Below, one piece after another: positions 35,415-45,587 of a DNA stretch of 64,000 nt (positions within the stretch are counted from its first letter, which is position 1; each line of letters opens with the position of its first letter). The notes beneath the pieces were generated by a model. The model was not told where the DNA came from and ran no database searches. It was given only the letters and a program-made list of their open reading frames with translations. The translations under genes and the position numbers were made by a program. Origin of the DNA: Pseudahrensia sp038530365 (GTDB taxonomy: Bacteria > Pseudomonadota > Alphaproteobacteria > Rhizobiales > Rhizobiaceae); contig JBCBCT010000001.1 in NCBI GenBank assembly GCA_038530365.1, positions 1 to 64,000 on the forward strand, given 5' to 3'.

Positions 35415-35934
35415 AGACATGCGTCGTGCAAAGAAACCTGCGCATTGCGAAGACATTTCACACCACGTCCCGGTGGCACATGACGTTTGGGGCGAGGCTT
35501 TAACCAATGCGGGTCCGGTGGGCACATCCCTCCGGCTTCGCCAAAAGAAGACGGCCGCAGGCCGCAAGGAGGCATTGATGAATTTCCATCTGATTACCCA
35601 AAACCGTCTCACCCCAACCCCGCGAGCAATCTCCGTTTATCGGCGGTTGCGTTAGCGGGGCCGCCCAATCGGTACCGTTTGTGCGCCCTTGGTGGCTTGG
35701 GCGTGCAGATGAGATCGAGTTTGGGCGGGTCAGCATGGCCGATGGGCGGGCGCTCTACGCAACCGCCAAATCATAGCACTCGGCCAAAACGTTTCACCAA
35801 ACCGGTTAGTCTTGCTGCTTGATCGCAGGGTTTTTAATCACCGTGTTTGCGTGCGGCGCGCGATCTTAGGCTTTTGTTAAGAATTCAAGAATGGGGCGCA
35901 GCCGCCGCAAACAAGCGGGCTGTGTGTGCGGCAT
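35415..35934. other. Rhodanese-dnaA intergenic region
   Basis: These 520 bases include a 78-codon frame (35419-35655, basic, no recognisable domain) that starts 4 bases after the rhodanese stop. It might be a small gene, but composition and lack of similarity argue against it. The dnaA promoter should lie in the rest; I could not pick one with confidence, and I see no exact DnaA boxes. Confidence 0.4.
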
Positions 35935-37944
35935 ATGACTTTTTTTGATGGTGAAGATTTTTCTGGAAGCGAGCAGGGGCGCTCGTCGCGCGGGGGCGAT
36001 ACCGGACCGAAGGGCAGAGCCGAGACGCCCAATCGCACGGACGGACGCTCTGGAGACGGTGGCTTGGCAACCCCTCTTCGGAGAGGAAAATCTGCGCACA
36101 ATCGCGGGGGCGATGGCCAGACTGGCGACGGGTCGGCAGGCAATGGACAGGCGGTCGATGGGCCATTGGGGGATGGGCAGGCAGCACGGCACGTTCACGA
36201 GCCGGACGTGCGCAAATGGGCTCGCATTCAAGCCATGGTGCGCACCAAATTGGGCAATGATGCCTATGTCAGTTGGTTTGGTCGCTGCCGCTTGGAAGAG
36301 GTCGACAAGACCACGGTCACGTTATCCGTGCCCACCGTGTTTTTGCGCAACTGGATCCGCAACCACTATCTTTCGATGCTGCTGACCTTTTGGCAGGAAG
36401 ACACGGCCTCCATCCTGCGGGTCGATGTGATCGTGCGCAGCGCTGTGCGCAATCCACCACCGTCCCATGGCAATCCATCGGACGGACGTGGCAACGACGA
36501 CGGTCCTTTGGGCTCGGGATCACAGCCACGGCAGGGGCCTCCCGGCGGAGGGAGAGGCGGCGTGTCAGGACGAGGGGCAGGCGGTGGCGCCGCGGCCCAG
36601 ACGTCACGGGGGCGTGCCATGCATCCCGCTGAAAGAACCGCATCAGCCCAAGATCGCAGCGCGCTTAACGGCGCGGCGCGGGGTTCGGCAGGCGCTATGG
36701 CGCACAGCACGGCCCGGCAAGGGTCTGGCGTCCAAGGCTCGCCACACCTGGGATCGCCAACCGAGAGCTCCATGCCCCAGGTGGCAACAAAATTACCAAG
36801 AAACCTCGTTGACCGCATGTCGGGCCGTGATGGCTTATCGCAGGATGCAGCCGCGCCGGTGTCCATCTCCGCCAGCGGACGGTCCGGCTTTGCCGGCTCC
36901 CCTCTTGATCCCGGCTATACGTTTGAAACGTTTGTCGAGGGCGCAGCCAACCGCATGGCCTGCGCGGCGGCAAAGTCCGTGGCGGAATCCGATGGGGCGG
37001 TGTCCCGGTTCAACCCGCTGTTCATCCACGCCAATGTGGGCTTGGGCAAAACCCATCTGCTGCAATCCATCGCCTGGGCAGCGGCCAGCCGCAACAGTGG
37101 CATGAAGATCCTATACCTCACGGCGGAATACTTCATGTGGCGATTCGCTTCGGCCCTTCGCGACAAGTCTGCGCTGTCGTTCAAAGAAAGCCTGCGGGAA
37201 ATCGATCTGTTGTTGATCGATGACATGCAGTTTTTGCAAGGCAAATCCATCCAGCAGGAGTTTTGCCATCTGCTCAACGCTCTGATCGACAGCGCCAAAC
37301 AGGTGGTTGTGGCCGCCGACCGTCCACCCTCGGAACTGGAATCCCTCAACGACCGGGTCAAATCGCGGCTGAAAGGGGGCGTTGCCCTGGAAATCAAAGC
37401 CCCGGATTTTGAGATGCGCCAGACGATCCTGCGCGTGCGCTACGAAGAGGCGCGGCGAGAGGATCCATCCCTGCGCATCAACGACAGCATTTTGAAATAT
37501 GTGGCGGAAACGGTGGTCTCCTCCGGTCGCGATCTGGAGGGGGCCTTCAACCAGTTGCTGATCCAGCAAAAGTTCACAGATGGGGAGGTCGAACTGGAGT
37601 CCATCGAAAAGCTGCTTGGCCACCTTGTGCAGTCGAGCGAGCAGCGCAGGGTGCGTATCGAAGACATCCAACGGGTCGTTGGACGCCATTACAACGTGCC
37701 GAGGACCGACCTCTTGTCGACGCGACGCACGCAGGTGATCGTACGTCCGCGCCAAATTTCGATGTATCTGTCGAAAATCCTCACCCCGCGTTCGCTTCCA
37801 GAAATCGGTCGACGGTTCGGTGGGCGGGACCACACAACGGTGCTGCACGCGGTGCGCAAGATTGAATCGCTCCTCAAAGACGACAAGCAATTGGCGCAGG
37901 AGATCGAGCTTTTGAAACGGCTGATCCACGAGCAGGGGCAATAG
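35935..37944 (+). CDS. dnaA: Chromosomal replication initiator protein DnaA (unusually long)
   Basis: The 669-residue initiator; most relatives have about 450-520. Domain I is at about residues 90-175 (RKWARIQAMVRTKLGNDAYVSWF). A low-complexity Gly/Ser/Arg-rich linker of about 150 residues follows. Domain III has Walker A HANVGLGKTHLLQSIAW and Walker B LLLIDDMQF. Domain IV ends with the DnaA-box-binding GRDHTTVLHAVRKIE. The first 90 residues are Gly/Asp-rich and have no counterpart that I know. An internal start (for example GTG at 36208) has no ribosome site. A GTG three codons upstream is also possible. Confidence 0.93.
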   Translation: MTFFDGEDFSGSEQGRSSRGGDTGPKGRAETPNRTDGRSGDGGLATPLRRGKSAHNRGGDGQTGDGSAGNGQAVDGPLGDGQAARHVHEPDVRKWARIQAMVRTKLGNDAYVSWFGRCRLEEVDKTTVTLSVPTVFLRNWIRNHYLSMLLTFWQEDTASILRVDVIVRSAVRNPPPSHGNPSDGRGNDDGPLGSGSQPRQGPPGGGRGGVSGRGAGGGAAAQTSRGRAMHPAERTASAQDRSALNGAARGSAGAMAHSTARQGSGVQGSPHLGSPTESSMPQVATKLPRNLVDRMSGRDGLSQDAAAPVSISASGRSGFAGSPLDPGYTFETFVEGAANRMACAAAKSVAESDGAVSRFNPLFIHANVGLGKTHLLQSIAWAAASRNSGMKILYLTAEYFMWRFASALRDKSALSFKESLREIDLLLIDDMQFLQGKSIQQEFCHLLNALIDSAKQVVVAADRPPSELESLNDRVKSRLKGGVALEIKAPDFEMRQTILRVRYEEARREDPSLRINDSILKYVAETVVSSGRDLEGAFNQLLIQQKFTDGEVELESIEKLLGHLVQSSEQRRVRIEDIQRVVGRHYNVPRTDLLSTRRTQVIVRPRQISMYLSKILTPRSLPEIGRRFGGRDHTTVLHAVRKIESLLKDDKQLAQEIELLKRLIHEQGQ

Positions 37945-38335
37945 CGGCCGCCCCGGCCCGTCCTTGAGAACGCGTTTGCGGGCGGCGTGGGTTCGGCCCC
38001 TTGGTTGAACGCGGGTTCGGGCCAGAGTCGAGTTAGAGTCGGGTTAGGACTTCGCTGGCGCCCATTGATGATGTCGGTTGGACCTTGGGAGAACCTGGGG
38101 CAACTTGGGTGAGACGGGGGCGTAAGCATAAAGCGTTGGGAAACGCGCCCTTATGTGGGCTCGCGCGCATTCAGGCTCCGCAGTCCCCTTGAAAGCGCCG
38201 GAACCATAGGCCAATTTGCAAGGCCAATGTGGCCATAGGCGCGCTGTGCGCCGTTTGGCCCTCCCATGAATTTTGCTTTGCCGCAGGGGGCGTGTCGCCC
38301 CCTATGCGGCCTGGATTATCCGGCGGACCGAACCC
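37945..38335. other. dnaA-dnaN intergenic region
   Basis: In these 391 bases I see no gene. There are small degenerate repeats (GAGTCGAGTTAGAGTCGGGTTA near 38030, and GGCCAAT/GGCCATA elements near 38210-38240). The dnaN promoter is presumably here. Confidence 0.4.
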
Positions 38336-39451
38336 ATGCGCGTGACCCTTGAACGATCAAACCTCTTGAAAGCGCTCAACCATGTCCAGCGCGTCGTGGA
38401 GCGGCGCAACACCATTCCCATCCTCTCAAACGTTTTGTTGAAAGCGGACGGGGCAGCTTTGATGCTCAAAGCCACCGACCTTGACCTTGAAGTAACCGAG
38501 GAAACGGCGGCGAGTGTGGGTCAGGGTGGCGCGACAACGGTGAGCGCCCATATGCTCTACGATATCGTGCGCAAACTCCCGGACGGCTCGGAAGTGATGA
38601 TGACGGTGGGGGATGACAACGGAATGCAGCTGGTGTCGGGCCGGTCGCAGTTTCGCTTGCAGATGTTGCCAGAAACCGATTTTCCCGACCTCACAGCCGG
38701 TGAGTTCAAGCACATGTTCCGCATGGCCTGCGATGATCTCAAGCGGCTCATCGATCGCACGCAGTTTGCCATTTCCACCGAAGAGACACGCTACTATCTC
38801 AACGGCATCTATTTCCACGGCGTGGACGGAGATGAGGGCCCGCTGCTGCGTGCCGTCGCCACCGATGGCCACCGTTTGGCCCAGGCACAGACGGCGGCCC
38901 CTGATGGTGCAGAGGGCTTGCCGGGGATCATCGTTCCCCGAAAAACGGTGGGCGAGTTGCAAAAGCTTCTGGAAGCGCCGGACAGTTTTGTGACCGTAGA
39001 AGTGTCGGAAACGAAAATCCGCTTCACGGTGGATCAAGTTGTGCTCACCTCCAAACTCATCGACGGCACTTTCCCGGACTATAACCGCGTCATCCCCACA
39101 GGAAACGACAAGACGCTGAAACTGGACAGAGCAAGCTTTGCGGCGGCCGTGGACCGGGTCTCCACGATCGCGTCGGACCGGGGGCGGGCCGTCAAATTGT
39201 CCCTCACCGACAGCCAGTTGGTTTTAAGCGTCAACAACCCCGACTCTGGAAGCGCGGAAGAGGAACTTGCCGTGAACTACGGGGCGGACAGCCTCGATAT
39301 CGGATTTAATTCCCGTTACCTGTTGGACATCACGAACCAATTGTCCGCCGATGAGACGACCTTCATGCTGGCAGACCCCGGGTCGCCCACGTTGATCCAA
39401 GAGGATTCCGATGCGGGCGCGCTATACGTCTTGATGCCCATGCGGGTCTAA
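38336..39451 (+). CDS. dnaN: DNA polymerase III subunit beta (sliding clamp) DnaN
   Basis: The 371-residue clamp begins MRVTLERSNLLKALNHVQRVVERRNTIPIL and ends with the standard clamp C-terminus (ALYVLMPMRV). Three repeated clamp domains are expected. The frame is open 21 codons upstream, but the ATG at 38336 gives the family start. It lies between dnaA and recF on the same strand. Confidence 0.96.
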   Translation: MRVTLERSNLLKALNHVQRVVERRNTIPILSNVLLKADGAALMLKATDLDLEVTEETAASVGQGGATTVSAHMLYDIVRKLPDGSEVMMTVGDDNGMQLVSGRSQFRLQMLPETDFPDLTAGEFKHMFRMACDDLKRLIDRTQFAISTEETRYYLNGIYFHGVDGDEGPLLRAVATDGHRLAQAQTAAPDGAEGLPGIIVPRKTVGELQKLLEAPDSFVTVEVSETKIRFTVDQVVLTSKLIDGTFPDYNRVIPTGNDKTLKLDRASFAAAVDRVSTIASDRGRAVKLSLTDSQLVLSVNNPDSGSAEEELAVNYGADSLDIGFNSRYLLDITNQLSADETTFMLADPGSPTLIQEDSDAGALYVLMPMRV

Positions 39452-39494
39452 TGGCCTGGGTGGACTGCTTGCTCTGGCTTGATCGCAAAAGGAC

Positions 39495-40760
39495 GTGACC
39501 GCACGGGTGGATACACCGATGCACGACGGGCAGGCAGCGCAAAGGGTGTGGGTTGAAACGGTCAAGCTGACCCGGTTTCGCAACTACGCTTCACTGTCCC
39601 TGACCACTGATCCTCGCCATGTTGTGCTCACCGGGGAAAACGGCGCGGGAAAAACCAATCTTCTGGAAGCCCTTTCGCTTCTCTCCCCCGGTCGGGGCTT
39701 GCGCCGGGCGCCCTATGATCGGCTGGCAAAGGTCGCCGCCGCTTCAGACGCGCCGATGGCGAACGGTGATGACAAGAGCGCAGATGGCACCCCCGGTTCA
39801 GATGGCGCAGATGGCGCAGATGGCACACTTGGCACTTGGGCGACGAATATCACTGTCCACGGAACGGTGGGGGCCGTTGCCATCGGAACCGGCCTTGCGC
39901 CCACCCCCAGTGGCGAGATGCAACGCCGCACACGGATCAACAAAGCGCCCGTGAAATCCATCGACAGCGTTCAAGACCACGCCCGGGTGTTGTGGCTCAC
40001 GCCGGCGATGGATGGATTGTTCACCGGATCATCAGGGGATCGACGGCGCTTTCTGGATCGCATGGTTCTGGCAACCGACCCCCGCCACGGCCGCCGCGTG
40101 ACGGCCTATGAGCGGGCGATGCGGTCCCGGAACCGGCTTTTGGAGGATCGAAACGCCGACCGCACCTGGCTTGATGGGATTGAAGCGGAGATGGCATCCC
40201 TGGGTGTAGAGATCGCCTTTGCGCGTCGGCAGCTCACTGAGGCACTGTCGGACATCATCGACCAGGGGGACGAAGACGCGTTTCCTGCAGCCAGCCTTGC
40301 CCTTGAGGGTGTGCTGGAAGAACAGGCGAGTGACGAGGCGATGCTCGATGATCTGGGCGCCCACGTCCGCGATCTGTTGTGTCGAAGCCGTCCGCGGGAC
40401 AGCGCCGCGGGGCGGACCCTTGAGGGCCCCCACCGCACCAATCTGGCCGTGCGCCACAGGCCAAAGGATATGGATGCTGCCGTGTGTTCCACAGGCGAAC
40501 AAAAAGCGCTGCTCACCGGTCTCATCTTGGCCCACGTCCAATTAACCAGCAAGATGAGCGGTATGACCCCGATTTTGCTTTTGGATGAGATCGCCGCCCA
40601 TTTGGACGGTCACCGACGCGCGGCGCTGTTTAACCGGTTGGATGCCATGAATTGCCAAGCCTGGATGACCGGCACGGATGAGCATTTGTTTGAAGCGTTG
40701 GGCGACCGGGCGCAGCGTTTCACCGTTGCAGATGGCACGGTCGCGCGGGGAAACCCATGA
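39495..40760 (+). CDS. recF: DNA replication/repair protein RecF
   Basis: SMC-like ATPase that loads RecA at gaps with RecO and RecR. The 421-residue protein has Walker A TGENGAGKTNLLEALSLLSPGRG, the signature STGEQKALL and Walker B LLLDEIAAHLD. An Asp/Gly-rich insertion with three near-repeats of a 9-base unit lies at about residues 93-112. The start is uncertain: GTG at 39495 is very close to AAGGA, and an ATG occurs at 39519. It overlaps the next gene by 4 bases. Confidence 0.93.
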   Translation: MTARVDTPMHDGQAAQRVWVETVKLTRFRNYASLSLTTDPRHVVLTGENGAGKTNLLEALSLLSPGRGLRRAPYDRLAKVAAASDAPMANGDDKSADGTPGSDGADGADGTLGTWATNITVHGTVGAVAIGTGLAPTPSGEMQRRTRINKAPVKSIDSVQDHARVLWLTPAMDGLFTGSSGDRRRFLDRMVLATDPRHGRRVTAYERAMRSRNRLLEDRNADRTWLDGIEAEMASLGVEIAFARRQLTEALSDIIDQGDEDAFPAASLALEGVLEEQASDEAMLDDLGAHVRDLLCRSRPRDSAAGRTLEGPHRTNLAVRHRPKDMDAAVCSTGEQKALLTGLILAHVQLTSKMSGMTPILLLDEIAAHLDGHRRAALFNRLDAMNCQAWMTGTDEHLFEALGDRAQRFTVADGTVARGNP

Positions 40761-41602
40761 CGTCGTCCAGCCAAGGCTCTTCCCTGTCGCCAGAGGAAAT
40801 CGAACGCTACGCACGTCATCTTGTGCTGCCGGAAATCGGCGGGGCCGGGCAACAAAAACTCAAGGCCGCGCGGGTGTTGGTGATTGGAGCGGGAGGGCTT
40901 GGCGCGCCGGTGCTGCAATATTTGGCGGCGGCGGGGGTTGGGACGCTGCGGATTGTCGATGATGATGTGGTCAGCCTGTCCAACCTGCAGCGGCAAGTGG
41001 TTCATGGGTCGGACCGCCTGAATGAGGCTAAGGTTGCCAGCGCCACCGCCGCGCTTGCCGCCATCAATCCCCATGTCCGTGTCGAGGCCCGGCAGGAGCG
41101 ATTTACCCGGGATACGGCAGCCGCGCTGCTGGACGGGTGCACAGTGGCGGTGGATGGAAGCGATAATTTTGCCACTCGGCTTGCTGTGGCCGATGCCTGC
41201 GAACGCGCGCAGGTGCCGCTCGTGACCGGGGCGGTGCACCGTTTTGATGGCTCTTTAACAACGCTGATGCCTTGGACACGGATAGCAAACCTTCGGGAAA
41301 ACGAAGGAGCGGGGGCAGACGTGCCCGCGCCGCGCTACCGCGATCTTTATCCCACGGTGCCGAAGGATGGACACCTGCCGTCCTGTGCGGAAGCCGGGGT
41401 TCTAGGCGCCACAACCGGCATCGTCGGGACCCTGCAAGCCGCGGAGGTCCTGAAGGTCATCACAGGTGCGGGTGAGCCGTTGATTGGCCGATTGCTTCTG
41501 ATCGATACGCTGTCGATGCGCTTTCAGACGATCAGCTATTCACGCAGGCCAGACCGGCGACATCCGCCAAGCGCGCCTGAGGAACCGGAGGGCCAGGCAT
41601 GA
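40757..41602 (+). CDS. MoeB/ThiF family adenylyltransferase
   Basis: The 281-residue E1-like enzyme adenylates the C-terminus of a sulfur-carrier protein (MoaD or ThiS type). The nucleotide loop is VLVIGAGGLGAPVLQYLAAAGVG, followed by LSNLQRQVVH and DGSDNFATR. It starts inside the recF stop and overlaps the HAD gene by 4 bases. The zinc Cys pairs often found in MoeB are not both evident, so MoeB and ThiF cannot be separated. Confidence 0.85.
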   Translation: MTSSSQGSSLSPEEIERYARHLVLPEIGGAGQQKLKAARVLVIGAGGLGAPVLQYLAAAGVGTLRIVDDDVVSLSNLQRQVVHGSDRLNEAKVASATAALAAINPHVRVEARQERFTRDTAAALLDGCTVAVDGSDNFATRLAVADACERAQVPLVTGAVHRFDGSLTTLMPWTRIANLRENEGAGADVPAPRYRDLYPTVPKDGHLPSCAEAGVLGATTGIVGTLQAAEVLKVITGAGEPLIGRLLLIDTLSMRFQTISYSRRPDRRHPPSAPEEPEGQA

Positions 41603-42420
41603 CGGGGGCGGCATCATCACGGGCACAGACGCAAGCACAGACGCGGGCACAGACGCGGGCACCGAAGGCGGCACCGAAGGCCTATATTTTTGATGTTTTC
41701 GGCACCCTCGTGGATTGGCGAAACAGCGTCGCACGCGAGGTCGCGATGGCGTTTGAAGCCGTTGGATTGACGCCAACGGAGAATGGTCCAAACCTGATGG
41801 GTCCGGACCCTCGGGGCCTACCTGCCGCGGCTCCGGACCCCCACGCCTTTGCTGACCATTGGCGCGGGCGCTATCAGCCCGCAATGGAGCGCATCCGGTC
41901 CGGTGGACGTGGCTATATTCCCCTTGATGATCTGCACCTTGAGAACCTTGACGAGACGCTCGCCCATTTTGGGCTTGAAGCCCATTTCGATGGTGATGCG
42001 CGGCGCGTGCTCAATACCGCATGGGAGAAACTCACCCCCTGGACCGATGTGGTGGCGGGGCTGCGCACCTTAAAAAACGACGCTATCATCGCGCCCTGCT
42101 CGAACGGCTCCATCGCCCTCATGACCCGTTTGGCCAAATATGGTGATCTTCCGTGGGACTGCATCCTGGGCGCTGATTTGGCGCAAAATTACAAGCCCGA
42201 ACCGCAGGTCTATCATGCCTGCTGCACGGCCCTGCGCTTGCTCCCGGGCGATGTGATGATGGTGGCGTGCCACAACAATGACCTGGCCGCCGCCCGCGCC
42301 GCCGGGCTGAAAACCGGCTTTATCCCACGTCTCACCGAGCACGGTCCGACCCAAACCACGGATCTGCGACCCGAAGCGGATTGGGACCGCATCGTGATGC
42401 GCATTGGTGATCTGGGGTGA
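41599..42420 (+). CDS. HAD-family haloacid dehalogenase type II-like hydrolase
   Basis: The 273-residue protein has the nucleophile motif YIFDVFGTLVDW, motif II CSNGS, Lys in NYKPEPQVY and motif IV MVACHNNDLAAARAAG. These features match L-2-haloacid dehalogenases. The N-terminus has a 12-base tandem repeat giving an AQTQAQTRAQTRA tract (41621-41680). The 3' end runs into a TGATCTGGGG-type repeat (about 42404-42446). The natural substrate is unknown. Confidence 0.85.
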   Translation: MTGAASSRAQTQAQTRAQTRAPKAAPKAYIFDVFGTLVDWRNSVAREVAMAFEAVGLTPTENGPNLMGPDPRGLPAAAPDPHAFADHWRGRYQPAMERIRSGGRGYIPLDDLHLENLDETLAHFGLEAHFDGDARRVLNTAWEKLTPWTDVVAGLRTLKNDAIIAPCSNGSIALMTRLAKYGDLPWDCILGADLAQNYKPEPQVYHACCTALRLLPGDVMMVACHNNDLAAARAAGLKTGFIPRLTEHGPTQTTDLRPEADWDRIVMRIGDLG

Positions 42421-42486
42421 TCTTGGGGTGATCTGGGCTGATCTGGCCGCCGGGAAAGCGTTTAGACCAACATCAAAACTGTGATC

Positions 42487-44949
42487 CTAAAAGTCGAGGT
42501 TGGCGACGCTGAGCGCGTTTTCCTGAATGAATTCACGGCGCGGTTCCACCTCATCGCCCATCAAGCGGGTGAAAAGCTGATCGGCTTTTGTTGCCTCACG
42601 CACCTTCACCTGCAGCAACGAGCGCGCATCGGGGTCCAAGGTGGTTTCCCACAACTGGTCGGCGTTCATTTCCCCCAACCCCTTATAGCGCTGGATGGTG
42701 ATGCCTTTTTCGCCAGCGGCAAAGACCGCTTCCAACAGGTCTCGGGGTCCAAAAATTTCACTTTCAAGATCACGGCGTTTAAGCTTTGCGGGCTTTGCGT
42801 AAATGCGCTGAAGCTGGGCAGCGTAACTGTCCATCGCGCGGGCGTCGGCGGAGCCAAACAAGGCCGCATCCATGATGTGCACCTCTTTCACGCCGCGAAC
42901 GGTGCGGGAAAACACGATGGAGGGTTCACCGCTGGCCGCGCTGCGCACCATGCCCTCCCAGCCCCGTTCTGTCTCTTCCGAGATCGTGTCCAGACGTTTG
43001 GCGACATAGCCGGCGGCCTGTTCAAGATCTGCCGTCCGGCTCATCAGTTCGGCATTCAGTGCGCCGGCAATGGCCATTTGTTCCACCACACCACGCTCAT
43101 AGCGGGTGTGAAGACCGGTGAGCAGGTTGCGCACTTGAAGGGCTTGATCGACGGTGTCGCGCAAATCGCGCCCCGTGATCACCTCACCATCGGCGAGCGT
43201 CAGCGACGCCTCTTCCAAGCCGCTGTCGATGAGATAGTTTTCCATCGCAGCCTCGTCTTTGAGGTATTGCGAGCTCTTGCCACGGCGCACCTGATAGAGC
43301 GGCGGTTGTGCGATATAGAGATAACCGCGCTCGATAAGCTGTGGCATCTGACGGAAAAAGAACGTCAGAAGCAGCGTGCGGATGTGCGCGCCATCGACGT
43401 CAGCGTCGGTCATGATGATGATTTTGTGGTAGCGGGCCTTCTCGATATCGAATTCATCTTTGCCGATGCCGGTGCCCAGTGCCGTAATCAGCGTGCCGAT
43501 CTGTTCCGAGGACAGCATCTTATCGAAGCGCGCGCGCTCCACGTTCAAAACCTTGCCCCGCAAAGGCAGGATAGCCTGGTTTTTGCGGTCCCGCCCCTGT
43601 TTGGCGGAGCCGCCGGCGGAGTCCCCTTCCACGATGAACAGCTCGGATTTTGCCGGGTCACGTTCCTGACAATCGGCCAATTTTCCTGGCAGTGAGGCGA
43701 TGTCGAGAACGCCCTTACGACGGGTCAGTTCTCGCGCTTTGCGGGCCGCTTCCCGGGCGGCTGCCGCTTCAGCCACCTTCGAGACCACAATTTTTGCGTC
43801 ACTGGGGTGTTCTTCAAACCATTCCTTCAGCGTTTCATTGACCAGACTTTCCACCACCGGGCGCACTTCGGAGGAGACAAGTTTGTCTTTGGTCTGGGAG
43901 GAAAATTTTGGGTCAGGAACCTTGACCGACAGGACACAAGTGAGGCCTTCCCGACAATCATCACCGGTCAGAGACACTTTTTCTTTTTTGGTGATCCCAG
44001 AGGTATCGGCATAGCTGGTGACCTGCCGGGTCAGCGCGCCGCGAAAGCCTGCCAAATGGGTGCCACCGTCGCGCTGGGGGATGTTGTTGGTGAAGCACAA
44101 AACGTTTTCGTGGTAGCTGTCGTTCCACCACAGAGCGAGTTCAACCGTGATGCCATCCCGTTCCGATTTCAAATAGATGGGATCGGTTATGAGCGCTGCC
44201 TTCGTGCGGTCGAGGTAGCGGACGAATTCTTTCAAGCCGCCGTCGTAATACATCTCAACGGTCTTATGTTCCGGGCCGCGCTGATCGCTGAGTATGATGC
44301 GGGTGCCGGAGTTCAAAAACGCGAGTTCCCGAAGACGGTGCTCCAAAGTTTCGTAGCTGAATTTGGTTTGGGTGAAAGTGTCGGAGGATGGCGTGAAGCG
44401 CACTTTCGTTCCAGTGTGGTCCCCCGCATCGCCTGTTACGGCCAAGGGCGCGTTGGCCACCCCGTGGGAAAAGGACATCTCGTGCCACTGACCATCCCGG
44501 GCGATGGTGAGCGTGAGATTGGACGACAACGCGTTCACCACCGACACGCCCACGCCGTGGAGACCACCGGACACCTTGTAGGAATTTTGGTCAAATTTCC
44601 CGCCCGCGTGAAGCTGGGTCATAATCACTTCGGCGGCAGACACCCCCTCTTCCGTGTGCATATCCACCGGAATGCCACGCCCATTGTCGGTGACTTCCAC
44701 CGATCCGTCGCTGTGAATCGTCACCGTCACGCGGTCGGCATGGCCAGCCAGCACCTCATCGATGCCGTTATCCACGACCTCATAAACCATGTGATGCAGA
44801 CCGGAGCCGTCGTCAGTGTCGCCGATATACATGCCCGGGCGCTTGCGAACAGCGTCCAACCCCTTGAGAACCTTAATCGAATCAGCGCCATAATCGTCCG
44901 GCGAGGGGTTGGATGGATGGGGTGTGTTCGGGGTGGTGGGATCGCTCAT
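42487..44949 (-). CDS. gyrB: DNA gyrase subunit B
   Basis: The ATPase subunit of gyrase. The 820-residue protein has the GHKL ATPase site (EVVDNGIDEVLAGHA, DNGRGIPVD, GLHGVGVSVVNALS) and the TOPRIM motifs ELFIVEGDSAGGSAKQ and MTDADVDGAHIRTLL. The ATG at 44949 follows AAAGG; the open frame runs to 44979. It is convergent with the recF-moeB-HAD run, so it is not in the dnaA operon. Confidence 0.96.
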   Translation of the reverse strand: MSDPTTPNTPHPSNPSPDDYGADSIKVLKGLDAVRKRPGMYIGDTDDGSGLHHMVYEVVDNGIDEVLAGHADRVTVTIHSDGSVEVTDNGRGIPVDMHTEEGVSAAEVIMTQLHAGGKFDQNSYKVSGGLHGVGVSVVNALSSNLTLTIARDGQWHEMSFSHGVANAPLAVTGDAGDHTGTKVRFTPSSDTFTQTKFSYETLEHRLRELAFLNSGTRIILSDQRGPEHKTVEMYYDGGLKEFVRYLDRTKAALITDPIYLKSERDGITVELALWWNDSYHENVLCFTNNIPQRDGGTHLAGFRGALTRQVTSYADTSGITKKEKVSLTGDDCREGLTCVLSVKVPDPKFSSQTKDKLVSSEVRPVVESLVNETLKEWFEEHPSDAKIVVSKVAEAAAAREAARKARELTRRKGVLDIASLPGKLADCQERDPAKSELFIVEGDSAGGSAKQGRDRKNQAILPLRGKVLNVERARFDKMLSSEQIGTLITALGTGIGKDEFDIEKARYHKIIIMTDADVDGAHIRTLLLTFFFRQMPQLIERGYLYIAQPPLYQVRRGKSSQYLKDEAAMENYLIDSGLEEASLTLADGEVITGRDLRDTVDQALQVRNLLTGLHTRYERGVVEQMAIAGALNAELMSRTADLEQAAGYVAKRLDTISEETERGWEGMVRSAASGEPSIVFSRTVRGVKEVHIMDAALFGSADARAMDSYAAQLQRIYAKPAKLKRRDLESEIFGPRDLLEAVFAAGEKGITIQRYKGLGEMNADQLWETTLDPDARSLLQVKVREATKADQLFTRLMGDEVEPRREFIQENALSVANLDF

Positions 44950-45104
44950 ACGGGCCTTTCTTGCGCGGCGCAAAACCATGTCGAATCGCTGCGCTGCATG
45001 GCTTAAAATATAGGCGTTTCAGGCCGCGAAACCAAATCTGAATGGCAGGTTTCGCGTGACGTTTGCGGGCTGTTTGGACGTGTTGCAGGCCGCTCAAAAC
45101 CGCT

Positions 45105-45587
45105 TTAGCCGTTCGGCTTCGTCAAGCCGGTTGAACCAAAGCCACCGAGGCCTCGCGGCGTTGGATCAAGCTCCGTCACAGGTTCGATGGTGACGCGGGT
45201 GATCGGACAGACAACCAGCTGCGCGATGCGCATGCCGCGGGTGATAGCAAAGGCCTTCTTGCCCAGATTGATTAGACCGACATGGACCTCACCGCGGTAA
45301 TCCTCATCAATCGTACCGATGCCGTTGATGACGGTGATGCCGTGTTTGATCGCGAGGCCAGACCGGGCGCGAACCTGCCCCTCATGGCCCTTGGGAAGCG
45401 CCATCTTCAGGCCCGTTGGAACGGCTGCAATGGCCCCCGGCTGCATTTCAAGGGGCTCGTGTTCCGGAACCGCAGCCAGCAAATCCAAACCGGCCGCGCC
45501 CTCCGTCTGATAAGCGGGCAGCGGCAAGTCGGCAGCGCTTAGCAGTTGCACGAGTTTGAGGCTAGGAGACGCCGGCCCAGCGCTCAT
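45105..45587 (-). CDS. dut: dUTP diphosphatase Dut
   Basis: Hydrolyses dUTP to dUMP. The 160-residue trimeric dUTPase has all five motifs, including GLDLLAAV, VRARSGLAIKHGI, NGIGTIDEDYRGEV, MRIAQLVV and the C-terminal RGLGGFGSTG. The start overlaps the aroA stop (ATGA). Confidence 0.96.
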   Translation of the reverse strand: MSAGPASPSLKLVQLLSAADLPLPAYQTEGAAGLDLLAAVPEHEPLEMQPGAIAAVPTGLKMALPKGHEGQVRARSGLAIKHGITVINGIGTIDEDYRGEVHVGLINLGKKAFAITRGMRIAQLVVCPITRVTIEPVTELDPTPRGLGGFGSTGLTKPNG

